Position numbers and translations under genes: made by a program. The notes under the pieces were generated by a model. That model had not been told where the DNA came from. It saw nothing but the letters and a program-made list of their open reading frames with translations, and made no database searches. Positions 28,447 through 37,548 of a stretch of 64,000 nt of DNA are shown piece after piece (the first letter of the stretch is position 1; every line of letters begins with the position of its first letter). This DNA is from Rhizobium sp. CIAT894 (GTDB lineage: Bacteria; Pseudomonadota; Alphaproteobacteria; Rhizobiales; Rhizobiaceae): assembly GCF_000172795.2 (NCBI RefSeq), contig NZ_CP020950.1, positions 310,001-374,000 of the forward strand, written 5' to 3'.

Positions 28447-29199
28447 ATGTCCGGCGTAGGCGGTTTTCGAAGGTATCAGGACATGGACGTCGCACGCAGT
28501 CAGGTTCTCGTGATTGGCACTTCCGTTGCTTGCCGTTCCTGCCAGGCGCGGCACGGCGTCGTTTGCGGCGCCTTGTCGGCTGGCCAGCTTAGCGAACTTG
28601 GCCGCCACTCGCTGCGCCGCAAGGTCGACGCAGGCTGCGAGATCATTGCACAAGGATCGGAAAACTCTTTCTATTCGAACATCACGCGCGGCGTGGTGAA
28701 GCTCTGCAAGGTGATGTCGGACGGGCGCCAGCAGATCGTTGGCCTGCAATTCGCCCCCGATTTCGTCGGCCGGCCCTTCGTGCGCGAAAGCACGCTGTCG
28801 GCCGAGGCCGCGACCGATGCGGAGATCTGCGTGTTCCCCCGCAATTTGCTCGAACGCATGATATTGGAGACTAGGGAATTGCAGCTTAGCCTGCACGCTC
28901 AGGCGTTGAACGAGCTGGATGCCGCGCGCGAATGGATGCTGACGCTCGGCCGGCGGACCGCCGAGGAGAAGGTCGCAAGCCTGCTCCACCTCATTGCCGC
29001 CCACGCCGAGACGGCGACGAGCACTGCCTTCGATCTGCCGCTATCGCGTGCCGAGATTGCCGACTTTCTCGGGCTGACTATCGAAACCGTCAGCCGCCAG
29101 TTGACCCGGCTTCGCAAAGAGGGCGTCATCCGCATCGAGAACATCCGGCATATCACCGTGCCCGACATGGATGCGCTCGCAAAGAAAATCAGCGGGTAA
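28447..29199 (+). CDS. fnrN: oxygen-responsive regulator FnrN
   Basis: CRP/FNR-family activator of microaerobic genes. 250 residues (an internal ATG at 28483 would give 238). The N-terminal cysteine group C29-X2-C32-X7-C40 plus C128 fits the oxygen-labile 4Fe-4S cluster of FnrN, which distinguishes it from FixK. The cAMP-type beta barrel spans about residues 55-130. The DNA-binding helix-turn-helix is in AEIADFLGLTIETVSRQL. An anaerobox upstream points to autoregulation. In rhizobia FnrN drives fixNOQP and fixGHIS, not present in this window. Confidence 0.9.
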   Translation: MSGVGGFRRYQDMDVARSQVLVIGTSVACRSCQARHGVVCGALSAGQLSELGRHSLRRKVDAGCEIIAQGSENSFYSNITRGVVKLCKVMSDGRQQIVGLQFAPDFVGRPFVRESTLSAEAATDAEICVFPRNLLERMILETRELQLSLHAQALNELDAAREWMLTLGRRTAEEKVASLLHLIAAHAETATSTAFDLPLSRAEIADFLGLTIETVSRQLTRLRKEGVIRIENIRHITVPDMDALAKKISG

Positions 29200-29677
29200 T
29201 TACCACCCGCGTATTGGAAAGGCCGGCCTGGCGCGCCAGCGTAAAGAACTAGGCGGCATTGTCGGGATGCAGACGGACGTGTCGGGCGCTACCAATCGAG
29301 CATTCCGGGCGAGAAAACTTCTAGTCCCGGAGCCGCCGGCTTGCAGCTCGGGAGCCGCCGGGCAGGTGGGTGGCGTCGCCATCGGCGCCGGGCGCCCAGC
29401 ACGTCGCCAGCGAGCTGAGCGGTGAGAGGAACAAAATATCAGCTCCGCGGCGACGTCAGCCGAGCAACAAATGCTCGTAGGCCAAAGGCTACATAGCGCG
29501 ACCCGGGTGCCGGTCGGCATCAGCCGATCGATATTGGCGGCTGCGAGCTCTTCACGCCCCCAACCTGCGGATATCCATCATCGTCGTCTTCTGTGACGAA
29601 ATTATGTTTGCGTTTCACCATTTTTCGATGCGCGGTCCGAGCCTGGCGCCCCCTTTTTGTCGGACCTCAAACTTTCT
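29200..29677. other. intergenic stretch between fnrN and the prxS control region
   Basis: No gene, repeat or clear RNA structure was recognised. The two direct TGT-N10-ACA-like words near 29657 and 29678 mark the start of the prxS regulatory region. Confidence 0.4.
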
Positions 29678-29693
29678 TGTGCAGTTTCAAACA
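29678..29693. promoter_or_regulatory. NifA box upstream of prxS
   Basis: TGT-N10-ACA (TGTGCAGTTTCAAACA). It is about 270 bp upstream of the -24/-12 element, further than usual. A weaker TGT-N10-ACT word lies about 20 bp before it. Confidence 0.55.
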
Positions 29694-29961
29694 AGAAAAC
29701 GTGCGCGGGTAGACATACGCACGAGCAGAACCTCAAACCCTGTGACCCGCGCCTTCCCGCCGCAACCGGACTGGCGGGCAGCATGCTAAGGTTCTAAACG
29801 GCGGCAGAGAAACCTTGATCGAGATGCGGTCGGAAGTAGCCGAAACAGCGCCCGGTCAGCGCGGCACAACGGCTTCACAATTCGCTCGCCCGCACAAGCA
29901 GCGCACGAGTGCGGCGACGAAGGCCCTGTGCTGACCGCAAGTCCATCTCCTTCAGGCCAAA

Positions 29962-29977
29962 TGGCATGACGCTTGCA
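29962..29977 (+). promoter_or_regulatory. sigma54 promoter of prxS-rpoN2
   Basis: TGGCATGACGCTTGCA matches TGGCAYG-N4-TTGCW and lies about 85 bp before the prxS ATG. In R. etli the prxS-rpoN2 operon is known to be symbiotically induced through NifA and sigma54. Confidence 0.8.
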
Positions 29978-30061
29978 TGCCCCGGCGTGTGGGCCGAGGT
30001 CGGATTCGTGTTAGCCGTGACTGAGAGGCCGCAAATAAATTTTCCTAGAGGAGCTTCATTG

Positions 30062-30601
30062 ATGACCATGGAAAAGCAGGTCCCTATTGTCACCTTTCGC
30101 ACGCGGGTTCGCGACGAGTCTATATCCGGTCCCAACCCCTACCGCTGGGAAGACAAGACGACCGACGACTATTTCAGCGGTAAGCGGGTAATCCTTTTTT
30201 CGCTGCCGGGCGCCTTCACGCCAATCTGCTCCACATTCCAACTGCCTGATTTCGAAAGTCTTTATGTCGAGTTTAAGAAGAATGGCATTGACGACATCTA
30301 CTGTCTCTCCGTCAACGATGCCTTCGTCATGAATGCTTGGGGCAAGTCTCAGGGGTTGAAAAATGTCAAGCTTATCCCGGACGGTTCGGGAGAATTCACT
30401 CGCAAAATGGGTATGCTCGTCGCCAAGGACAATCTCGGTTTCGGTCTGCGCTCCTGGCGCTACGCTGCCGTGATCAATAATGGCGTCGTGGAGGGGTGGT
30501 TCGAGGAAGAAGGCTTTGGCGACAACTGCGCAACCGATCCGTATGGCGTTTCTTCGCCGCAAAACATTTTGAAATGCCTTAAGGCCCCAGCCTTCGCATG
30601 A
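30062..30601 (+). CDS. prxS: symbiotic peroxiredoxin PrxS (Prx5 type)
   Basis: Thiol peroxidase that reduces H2O2 and organic peroxides in bacteroids. 179 residues from ATG 30062, preceded by TAGAGGAGC. The Prx5-type peroxidatic site is LPGAFTPICSTFQLP, followed by FVMNAWGK and a C-terminal GWFEEEGFGDN segment typical of the family. Directly upstream of rpoN2, as in R. etli, where the two form one operon. Confidence 0.9.
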   Translation: MTMEKQVPIVTFRTRVRDESISGPNPYRWEDKTTDDYFSGKRVILFSLPGAFTPICSTFQLPDFESLYVEFKKNGIDDIYCLSVNDAFVMNAWGKSQGLKNVKLIPDGSGEFTRKMGMLVAKDNLGFGLRSWRYAAVINNGVVEGWFEEEGFGDNCATDPYGVSSPQNILKCLKAPAFA

Positions 30602-30676
30602 GCATTGAAGCCAACGACCAGGAGCTACGACTTGTCGTGCACACCTGCGCCGAACGATAGGAGTTTTGCTCGAACC

Positions 30677-32128
30677 ATGAAGTCCTTTACAAGCCTTCAT
30701 CAGCGTCAGCAGCAATCGCTGGTTATTACGCCCCAGCTCATCGCGTCTATTCGCTTGCTGCAGCTGGCGCACACCGAACTGAATCAGTTCGTGGAACAGG
30801 AAATCGAGAAGAACCCATTTCTCGACCTGGCGTCGAATGACGGCGGGGCTCCTGGCGTATCGCCAACTGCGGCAGATGATCCAAATATCAGCGCACGCGA
30901 AGACCACGTTGATGGACCGGCCAGGACGGACATGCCTGAGCTGTCTAGTCCCTGGAAATCAATCCGTGACACAGGCAACCTTTCGCCGGGGGAAAGGCCT
31001 TCCCTGGATGAGTTCGCCGCCTCAACTGAGACATTGCACGAACATGTCGCCCATCAGATCGCCCTCACTGCCTTCACACCCCAGGAGCGGCTGATTGCTG
31101 GCGCGCTTGCCGACCATCTGGATGACACTGGGTATCTGCAAGTGAACCTTCTGGAGCTAGCAGAGAGGCTAAATAGCCCTGAGGCTGGAGTGAAGCGGGT
31201 TCTTGAGGCTTTGCAGCTATTTGACCCGCCGGGCATATTTGCGCGAAGTCTGGGCGAATGCCTCGAGATTCAGTTGCGCCAACGAGACCGGTTCGACCCG
31301 GCCATGGCAGCTCTGGTCGCAAATCTCGAGTTGCTTGCGCGACGCGATTTTCGAGCACTGAAGCGACGTTGCCGGGTCGATGAAGACGACCTTCTCGATA
31401 TGTTGAACGAAATCCGTGCACTTGACCCAAAGCCTGGAAACCAGTTCCAGTCCGCGAGGTCGGAATCCATAATACCCGACGTCTTCGTCCTACCCTCGCC
31501 GGGAGGCGGATGGCACGTCGAGCTTAATCGGGAGATTTTGCCCAAGGTACTGATCAACCAAACCTATTTTGCGCAAGTTACTCGCCTAACCGCCCAAAGC
31601 TCGAAAGATCAGTCATTCCTCAACAAATGCTTCCAAAACGCGAGCTGGTTGGTTCGGAGTCTCGATCAGCGCGCCACGACGATCCTTAAGGTGGCGACCG
31701 AAATCGTGCGCCACCAGGATGTCTTTTTGGAAGATGGCATTGCTCATCTTCGCCCACTCAATCTTAAGACCATCGCTGACGCGATCGACATGCACGAGTC
31801 CACTGTAAGTCGGGTAACGTCGAACAAATACATTCTCACGCCCCGCGGCGTGTTCGAGCTCAAGTATTTTTTCACCGTCGCGATCCCGTCCTCACAAGGC
31901 GGTGACGCGCACTCGGCCGAAGCTGTGCGCCATCAGATAAGGGCACTTATTGCCGCAGAGACGCTCCATGATGTGCTGTCCGACGATGGCATCGTTGCCA
32001 GGCTCAAGGAAACAGGCGTCGACATTGCTCGCCGCACAGTCGCCAAATATCGCGAGGCGATGAACATCCCCTCGTCCGCGCAACGCCGGCGGGAGAAACG
32101 GTTTGTACTGGCGGCCGCGGAGGGATAA
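30677..32128 (+). CDS. rpoN2: RNA polymerase sigma54 factor RpoN2
   Basis: 483 residues from ATG 30677 (MKSFTSLHQRQQQSLVITPQL). Region I is glutamine- and leucine-rich (about residues 1-45) and region II is acidic. The core-binding and DNA-binding parts follow, with a helix-turn-helix around IADAIDMHESTVSRVTSNKY and the RpoN box ARRTVAKYREAMNIPSS near the C-terminus. It directs transcription from -24/-12 promoters with NifA. Second copies named rpoN2 lie behind prxS on R. etli symbiotic DNA, which is the basis for the symbol. Confidence 0.93.
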   Translation: MKSFTSLHQRQQQSLVITPQLIASIRLLQLAHTELNQFVEQEIEKNPFLDLASNDGGAPGVSPTAADDPNISAREDHVDGPARTDMPELSSPWKSIRDTGNLSPGERPSLDEFAASTETLHEHVAHQIALTAFTPQERLIAGALADHLDDTGYLQVNLLELAERLNSPEAGVKRVLEALQLFDPPGIFARSLGECLEIQLRQRDRFDPAMAALVANLELLARRDFRALKRRCRVDEDDLLDMLNEIRALDPKPGNQFQSARSESIIPDVFVLPSPGGGWHVELNREILPKVLINQTYFAQVTRLTAQSSKDQSFLNKCFQNASWLVRSLDQRATTILKVATEIVRHQDVFLEDGIAHLRPLNLKTIADAIDMHESTVSRVTSNKYILTPRGVFELKYFFTVAIPSSQGGDAHSAEAVRHQIRALIAAETLHDVLSDDGIVARLKETGVDIARRTVAKYREAMNIPSSAQRRREKRFVLAAAEG

Positions 32129-32289
32129 GTCCTTTGTACCGTAGGTGATGCCCTTTTCCCAAAAACCGCGGAACTGAGGCACATGTGACATTGTGCTCCT
32201 CTCCATGGAGGATCGACTTCATATGGGCTGGCGACCGCAGCCTCGTCACGGGAGCTTCAAAAGTTGTTCCGGCCGCTTAAGCTGACGTT

Positions 32290-32945
32290 GTAAATATCCC
32301 CCGGCAAAGCCGGGGGCTTTAGTATATGAGCCGCTCAAAGCGGCTTGAGCGGGACGCAATTGCGTCCCGACGGGCTGGAACCGCCTAAAGGCGGATCATT
32401 TCCACATTTCAAGTTGCTCCAGCCTCAAATCCTCTTTCTCCTGGTTGCGAATGTATTGCCTGATCGCTTCCTCGTCTCTCCCAACGGTCGAGACAAAATA
32501 GCCCCGCGCCCAAAAGTGCTGCCCAGCGTGGTTTCGTTTACGCTCGGCATAGGTCCTGGCAAGGTGGATCGCACTCTTGCCCTTCATGTAGCCAACAACC
32601 TGGCTCACCGCATATTTCGGCGGGATCGACAAAAGCATGTGCACGTGGTCAGGCATCAGGTGCCCTTCCTCAACTCGGCACTCCTTCTGCTGCGCAAGTT
32701 GGCGGAATACCTTTCCAAGGTGCGGCCTCAATGTTCCATAGAGCGTCTTGCGCCGGTATTTCGGTATGAACACAACGTGATATTTGCACTCAAATACGCT
32801 GTGGCTTAGGCTTTCATAAGCGTCCATCGGTGTTGGTCCTTGTGTCTGCGTGGTGGCGACACTGCAAACCTTCATCGATGGACTGCCGGAACTGTCAAAC
32901 TGCTACTGCCTCCCCGGCAAAGCCGGGGGGTCTCCCGCTGACGCT
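32290..32945 (-). mobile_element. IS200/IS605-type insertion sequence
   Basis: About 650 bp with a CCCCGGCAAAGCCGGGG hairpin at both ends (near 32294 and 32916) and further short hairpins (CGCTCAAAGCGG, GGGACGCAATTGCGTCCC, CCGCCTAAAGGCGG) beside the stop of tnpA. Subterminal hairpins instead of inverted repeats are characteristic of elements moved by Y1/HUH transposases. Exact ends not fixed. Confidence 0.8.
32396..32827 (-). CDS. tnpA: IS200-type Y1 transposase TnpA
   Basis: A 143-residue HUH/Y1 enzyme from ATG 32827 (MDAYESLSHSV). The HUH motif is DHVHMLLSIP and the catalytic Tyr is in AIRQYIRNQE. The RRKTLYGTLRPHLG segment is typical. Cuts and rejoins single-stranded DNA at the element's hairpins. 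Apparently intact; no tnpB is present. Confidence 0.92.
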   Translation of the reverse strand: MDAYESLSHSVFECKYHVVFIPKYRRKTLYGTLRPHLGKVFRQLAQQKECRVEEGHLMPDHVHMLLSIPPKYAVSQVVGYMKGKSAIHLARTYAERKRNHAGQHFWARGYFVSTVGRDEEAIRQYIRNQEKEDLRLEQLEMWK

Positions 32946-33025
32946 AGAAAAGATTAGATGTCTGTTCCATAGCCCAAGCGCTTAGGGGCTAAGCGGTTAA
33001 TCACGAAACTCGTGCAGAATTTTTA

Positions 33026-33041
33026 TGTCGCGCAAGCGACA
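33026..33041. promoter_or_regulatory. NifA box upstream of iscN
   Basis: TGT-N10-ACA (TGTCGCGCAAGCGACA), itself a near-perfect palindrome, about 210 bp upstream of a -24/-12 promoter. Confidence 0.75.
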
Positions 33042-33247
33042 AATCTAGAAGCAGTTGTCGCCTCCCATTCATTTTCGCCGAACCGCTGGGATTTCGGTGC
33101 GGCGGCAACGAGAGCCTCAACCGAAAATGATAGACGGAGATACGCGGGCAGACGTTCTGGAGTTGGCGCGCTTTCGAGATCTCCGATGTTCGACGACGCA
33201 GGAATACAACACGCGGGCTGATCGAACTCTTGGCCTTCCTCACCGCT

Positions 33248-33263
33248 TGGCACGACGCATGCA
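33248..33263 (+). promoter_or_regulatory. sigma54 promoter of iscN-nifS-nifW
   Basis: TGGCACGACGCATGCA matches the -24/-12 consensus, with GC retained at -12. It lies 44 bp before the iscN ATG. Confidence 0.82.
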
Positions 33264-33306
33264 CGGTAATCCGAAAATGCGCCATCGAACAAAAAGGAAT
33301 CATCCC

Positions 33307-33624
33307 ATGATCAAGCTCACAGAGAATGCCGCCGCCATCATGAACGTAACGCTTTCCCGAGCCGAGCAGGCGGAAGGCTTTCGCATCGCGGTCGAGGCAG
33401 GTGGATGCGCCGGCTACAAATACCTGGTGGGGCTAGAAAGCGTCCAGGGCCAGGGCGACGCGGTGATCGAAACAAATGGGGTCAAGGTGTTCGTTGACGC
33501 AGACTCCCAAGCACACATCAACGGCATGACGATCGACTTCGTGACGGGACCAGAAACCTCCGGTTTTGTCTTCGACAATCCCAATGCGCACCAGAACTGC
33601 ACTTGCGGCAAATCCTTCGGCTGA
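33307..33624 (+). CDS. iscN: HesB/IscA-type iron-sulfur assembly protein
   Basis: A-type Fe-S carrier of 105 residues from ATG 33307 (MIKLTENAAAIM). The three conserved cysteines are in GGCAGYKY and NCTCGKSFG. In R. etli the homologue iscN lies upstream of nifUS and is needed for nitrogen fixation, which is the same order as here. It is preceded by a NifA/sigma54 promoter and followed 22 bp later by the decayed nifU. Confidence 0.9.
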   Translation: MIKLTENAAAIMNVTLSRAEQAEGFRIAVEAGGCAGYKYLVGLESVQGQGDAVIETNGVKVFVDADSQAHINGMTIDFVTGPETSGFVFDNPNAHQNCTCGKSFG

Positions 33625-33646
33625 TCACCGAGAAAGCGAGAGAGCC

Positions 33647-34590
33647 ATGCGGAATTATTGCGAAAAGGTCATGGTTTCCTTTTTCAATCCGGAGAACGAC
33701 GGCGTGCAGGAAAATCCCCTCAGCGAGACCGGGGCAGTTTCCTACAGTAGAGGGCCTGAATTGATAATTGGAGTCGATCCAACGGTGGAAGCGTTTCTGG
33801 TGACGCCGTCGTCCTTGCGTTCCAACCCAGCGACCGCCTTCTCGCCAGCGCTGGCCGAACTCATAACCCTAAAGCCCGCCGAAGCGCCTCAAACCGTCCG
33901 TCAGGAGACAGCAGGCTTTTTAAGCGGTTTGCTGCCGGAGAAAAAGGTCTGCTCATCAACGGATTATCCTGAGGCAGCAAAATATTTTGGCGGGCATCCG
34001 GGCCAGGATTCCAAAGGAGACGCCCCCTCTGCAAGCAGTTCCGCGCCGAGGAAAGGTGAGCGAAGACGCGTGCGTGTCAAGAGGCTTGATTTTATGACCA
34101 AGTCGCTCACTTCGCTAGATCTGGCAGTAGACGGACGACACTCGTTCAAGCCGTCGAAGACGTGTCAGCGGTTTATACAGTACTGGTCGTCGAAAGCCTC
34201 GCTCCGGCAGAGGAGGACGATCAGACCGTCACAACAGAAATCTGAGGCCTGGAGAAATTGGCAGGGTCGAAATCGATGTTGTAGCCGGCAATCGCGTAGG
34301 ACAGGGTCTAAAAATCGCCGCAGCCTGCAACAGTTCAGTTCTCAGCGACAAGCTAAGCTGGCGAGCCATCTAGTTAAGCAGCCGCGGCGAATCCAACCGT
34401 TGGAAAAGGCGCGAGCGCACAACGTTCTTCCCTTCCTGCTGATGGCGGCGATGCGACGTTATCGATGCCAACAAGATCGCGTGACGCGCCATCGCACGAC
34501 TCCACCCCGCGCTGCTTGCCCGAGGCTAGCAAACAACAGCATGTGCAAGACGCCGCAGCATTGTCACCGCTTCCCCTCAGTCGAGATCCA
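33647..34590 (+). pseudogene. nifU: decayed nifU
   Basis: ATG 33647 has a good site and begins MRNYCEKVMVSFFNPEND, matching the NifU N-terminus, and FLSGLLPEKKVCS matches the usual YLDGLPPEKMHCS. The scaffold cysteines in between are gone (a frame change around 33750-33900), and the central 2Fe-2S and C-terminal Nfu domains are not readable in one frame. The open frame runs on to 34597 with basic, unconserved residues. Its position between iscN and nifS is exactly that of nifU, so loss of function by frameshift and drift is the simplest reading. Confidence 0.7.
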
Positions 34591-34593
34591 CCC

Positions 34594-35790
34594 ATGAGAG
34601 CGATCTATCTCGACAATAATGCAACGACCAGAGTCGATCCTGAAGTGGTTGAAGCCATGCTGCCGTTCTTTGCGGATCAGTTTGGAAACCCTTCGTCGAC
34701 GCACGCTTTTGGCTCCTCCATCCGCGAGGCGGTGAGGAAGGCGCGCCGGCAATTGCAAGCGCTGATCGGCGCCGAGTTCGATCATGAGATCGTGTTCACC
34801 TCGGGGGGGACGGAAAGCGACAATGCGGCGATCCTTTCGGCGCTGGAGGTGATGCCTGAGCGCACAGAGATCGTGACTTCCGCAGTCGAGCATTCAGCGG
34901 TGCTGACACTCTGCGGCCATCTGGAGAAGACGCGCGGCATTAAGGTACACAGGATCCCAGTGGATCGACATGGACGTCTCGATCTTGACGCCTATGAGAC
35001 CGCCCTCACTCATCGTGTAGCGATTGCTTCGATCATGTGGGCGAACAACGAGACGGGAACCATTTTCCCGGTCGCTAAGCTTGCCCAGATGGCCAAGAGA
35101 ATCGGTGCACTTTTCCACACCGACGCGGTCCAGGCGGTCGGCAAGGTTCCAATGGACCTCCAACCTACTGCAATCGACATGCTTTCGTTGTCCGGACACA
35201 AATTCCATGGACCAAAAGGCATCGGTGCACTCTATCTTAGGCGGGGCTTATCTTTCTCCTCACTGATCAAGGGAGGTCATCAGGAGCGCGACCGACGCGC
35301 GGGGACAGAAAATACGGCCGGGATTGTCGGTCTAGGCAAGGCCGCCGAACTCGCCCTGAAATCAATAGACGACGAGAGGACCCGAATAAAGTCGCTCCGA
35401 GATCGATTGGAGAACGGCATTGTCCAGCGTGTTCCAGGCGCCTTCGTAACCGGCGATAGGCTTAAGAGGTTGCCGAACACGGCGAACATCGCCTTTCAAC
35501 GTGTCGAAGGAGACAGTATGCTCCTTCTTCTCAACCGCTATGGCATCGCCTGCTCTTCCGGCTCTGCTTGCTCCTCCGGTTCGCTGGAGCCGAGCCATGT
35601 CTTGAGGGCAATGGATATCCCTCATGCTATGGCGCACGGAACAATCCGCTTCTCGTTCTCGCGCGATAACTGTGACGAGGATGTCGACCGGGTGCTCGAA
35701 GTTTTACCGGGCATCGTTGAAAGGCTCCGGAGCCAATCCCGTTCCGGCCACGTGGCCGACACGAGCAGCCGGGTTCGTTCTGGGGAGTAG
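34594..35790 (+). CDS. nifS: cysteine desulfurase NifS
   Basis: PLP enzyme that releases sulfur from cysteine for nitrogenase Fe-S clusters. 398 residues from ATG 34594 (MRAIYLDNNATTRVD); no close Shine-Dalgarno was found. The PLP lysine is in LSLSGHKFHGPKG, and the active-site cysteine is in the ACSSGSACSSGSLEPSHVL loop. Normal length and clean family motifs, in contrast with the broken nifU just upstream. Partner scaffold functions may come from iscN or a housekeeping scaffold. Confidence 0.95.
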   Translation: MRAIYLDNNATTRVDPEVVEAMLPFFADQFGNPSSTHAFGSSIREAVRKARRQLQALIGAEFDHEIVFTSGGTESDNAAILSALEVMPERTEIVTSAVEHSAVLTLCGHLEKTRGIKVHRIPVDRHGRLDLDAYETALTHRVAIASIMWANNETGTIFPVAKLAQMAKRIGALFHTDAVQAVGKVPMDLQPTAIDMLSLSGHKFHGPKGIGALYLRRGLSFSSLIKGGHQERDRRAGTENTAGIVGLGKAAELALKSIDDERTRIKSLRDRLENGIVQRVPGAFVTGDRLKRLPNTANIAFQRVEGDSMLLLLNRYGIACSSGSACSSGSLEPSHVLRAMDIPHAMAHGTIRFSFSRDNCDEDVDRVLEVLPGIVERLRSQSRSGHVADTSSRVRSGE

Positions 35791-35804
35791 GAGCAGGCAC
35801 GCTC

Positions 35805-36149
35805 ATGAAACGGCAATTCCTTTTCACCGATACGACCTGCATGACGGCACCGGCATCGTATGAACGATCAGGTAAAAGCCGGGGCTCTCAGTCACATAGA
35901 TCGCCGGTTCACCGCCCATGCGTGTTCATGGAGGGGGCCCAGCGCCATATCATCTTAATCAATCTCTCGACACCATCGGTGAATCGCATCCGACCACCAG
36001 CCTATGCCGACTCCAGTTGCAACGCGACTGCCTTGCGCCTAGCCGCGTCGAACCACGCATTCCGTACGTTGCAGCTTAAGCTACGGGAGAACGATCTCGC
36101 GATCACCGCTCACGACCAGGGGGAATCTTATGTGCCGTTGCTCCGCTGA
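35805..36149 (+). CDS. hypothetical protein between nifS and nifW
   Basis: A 114-codon frame with GGAG 12 nt before its ATG. The product is Ser/Arg-rich with no recognisable domain, and its end overlaps the nifW start by 20 bp. It may be a remnant of a lost nif gene or a chance frame. Nothing further can be said. Confidence 0.25.
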   Translation: MKRQFLFTDTTCMTAPASYERSGKSRGSQSHRSPVHRPCVFMEGAQRHIILINLSTPSVNRIRPPAYADSSCNATALRLAASNHAFRTLQLKLRENDLAITAHDQGESYVPLLR

Positions 36150-36513
36150 CAGCAGTCCCGTCGATGTCAAAGACATCCTCAATCGGCTGAAATCTCTCTC
36201 GGCTGCGGAGGAGTTCTTCGCAGCCCTAGGGGTCCCCTATGACCCGAAGGTTCTCGATGTCTCACGACTCCATATCATGAAGCGTATGGGCCAATACCTC
36301 GCGGCAGAGGACTTCTCCCATCTCCCAGACCGGGTAATCGCTGCTCGTGCCCGTGCCATACTGGAAAGGGCCTACTGTGATTTCGCGACCTCCGCGCCGC
36401 TCTCGCACCGGGTCTTCAAGGTGCTCAAGGACCACAATCCGAACAGACCTGTCACACCCGGCCGCACCGTTGTCCCGTTAGACTCTTTCCTGAAGCCGTT
36501 CGAAAAGAAATGA
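36130..36513 (+). CDS. nifW: nitrogenase stabilising protein NifW
   Basis: A 127-residue protein with the NifW motifs DILNRLKSLSAAEEFFAALG, LDVSRLHIMKRMGQYL and FKVLKDHNPNRP. It protects or assists the MoFe protein under oxygen stress. ATG 36130 is preceded by AGGGGGAA. Last gene of the iscN-nifS-nifW unit, ahead of the fixABCX promoter. Confidence 0.92.
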   Translation: MCRCSADSSPVDVKDILNRLKSLSAAEEFFAALGVPYDPKVLDVSRLHIMKRMGQYLAAEDFSHLPDRVIAARARAILERAYCDFATSAPLSHRVFKVLKDHNPNRPVTPGRTVVPLDSFLKPFEKK

Positions 36514-36529
36514 GCACGGTTGCGACAAA

Positions 36530-36545
36530 TGTCGGGAAGCTTACA
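36530..36545. promoter_or_regulatory. NifA box upstream of fixABCX
   Basis: TGT-N10-ACA (TGTCGGGAAGCTTACA), about 80 bp upstream of the fixA -24/-12 promoter, a standard spacing. Confidence 0.85.
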
Positions 36546-36611
36546 ATTCAGTCATATGCTAGCAACGTCGGAATCGAAGCCATTTCAATGTGATAGAGAA
36601 CGCCAAACGGT

Positions 36612-36627
36612 TGGCACGAATGATGCA
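36612..36627 (+). promoter_or_regulatory. sigma54 promoter of fixABCX
   Basis: TGGCACGAATGATGCA, matching the -24/-12 consensus, 58 bp before the fixA ATG. Confidence 0.88.
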
Positions 36628-36685
36628 GGCAAGCATGTGTACTGACAAGCCCGCCACCCATAGAGGGAGGGAGTAAGAAACCGCC

Positions 36686-37534
36686 ATGCACATAGTTATC
36701 TGTATCAAACAAGTACCGGACTCCGCACAAATACGAGTGCATCCGGTGACGAACACAATCATGCGTCAGGGGGTGCCAACCATCATCAACCCCTATGATC
36801 TGTTCGCCCTTGAAGAGGCGCTCCAGTTGCGCGACCGCCATGGCGGCGAGGTGACCGTGCTCACCATGGGGCCGCCCATGGCAGAGGACGCGTTGCGCAA
36901 GGCGCTCACCTACGGCGCCGACCGCGCCGTACTCTTGACCGACCGTCATTTTGCCGGCTCCGACACTCTGGCGACCTCGTTTGCTCTTTCGCGAGCCATC
37001 GCGAAGATCGGAGAGGCCTTCGGTACGCCCGATATCGTCTTTACGGGCAAACAGACCATCGACGGCGATACCGCCCAGGTTGGGCCTGGCATCGCCAAGC
37101 GCCTCGACCTCCTGCAGCTCACCTACGTTGCCAAAATCGTCTCTGTCGACATCAATGGGCGCGAGATTACGGTGGAGCGCCGCTCGGAAGGGGGCACGCA
37201 GACGCTGATGAGCAAGCTCCCTTGCCTAATTACAATGCTCGAAGGCACAAACGAAATCCGCCGCGGCTCGCTCGATGACGCGCTACGGGCCGCGCGCAGC
37301 CAGATCGTGAAGTGGAATGCGGCCGACGCTGGCATAGAGGACCTCGCCAAGTGCGGCCTGCGTGGCTCGCCAACCGTCGTTAAGAGGGTCTTTGCCCCTC
37401 CTGAGCGGGCGGAAAAGGCGGAGCAGATCGACACCGCGGAAAAAACACCGCGCGATCTCGCGGAGGAGTTGATCGCTGGGATCTTTTTGCGCCAGCCGGC
37501 GCTCGAAAGCGAACTCGCCTTTGACGGCGAATGA
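36686..37534 (+). CDS. fixA: electron-bifurcating flavoprotein subunit FixA
   Basis: ETF-beta-like subunit of the FixABCX complex, which sends electrons from NADH to ferredoxin/flavodoxin for nitrogenase and to quinone. 282 residues; starts [18 protein letters not shown], with ETF signature segments [22 protein letters not shown] (residues about 118-134) and [19 protein letters not shown]. It follows GGAGGGAG at good spacing. Its stop overlaps the upstream fixB ATG option. Confidence 0.95.
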   Translation: MHIVICIKQVPDSAQIRVHPVTNTIMRQGVPTIINPYDLFALEEALQLRDRHGGEVTVLTMGPPMAEDALRKALTYGADRAVLLTDRHFAGSDTLATSFALSRAIAKIGEAFGTPDIVFTGKQTIDGDTAQVGPGIAKRLDLLQLTYVAKIVSVDINGREITVERRSEGGTQTLMSKLPCLITMLEGTNEIRRGSLDDALRAARSQIVKWNAADAGIEDLAKCGLRGSPTVVKRVFAPPERAEKAEQIDTAEKTPRDLAEELIAGIFLRQPALESELAFDGE

Positions 37535-37548
37535 AGGCAGGAGCGACG

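Noticed and set aside
32128..32290. Possible gene between rpoN2 and the IS200 element
   Set aside because: Only short frames without homology were seen.
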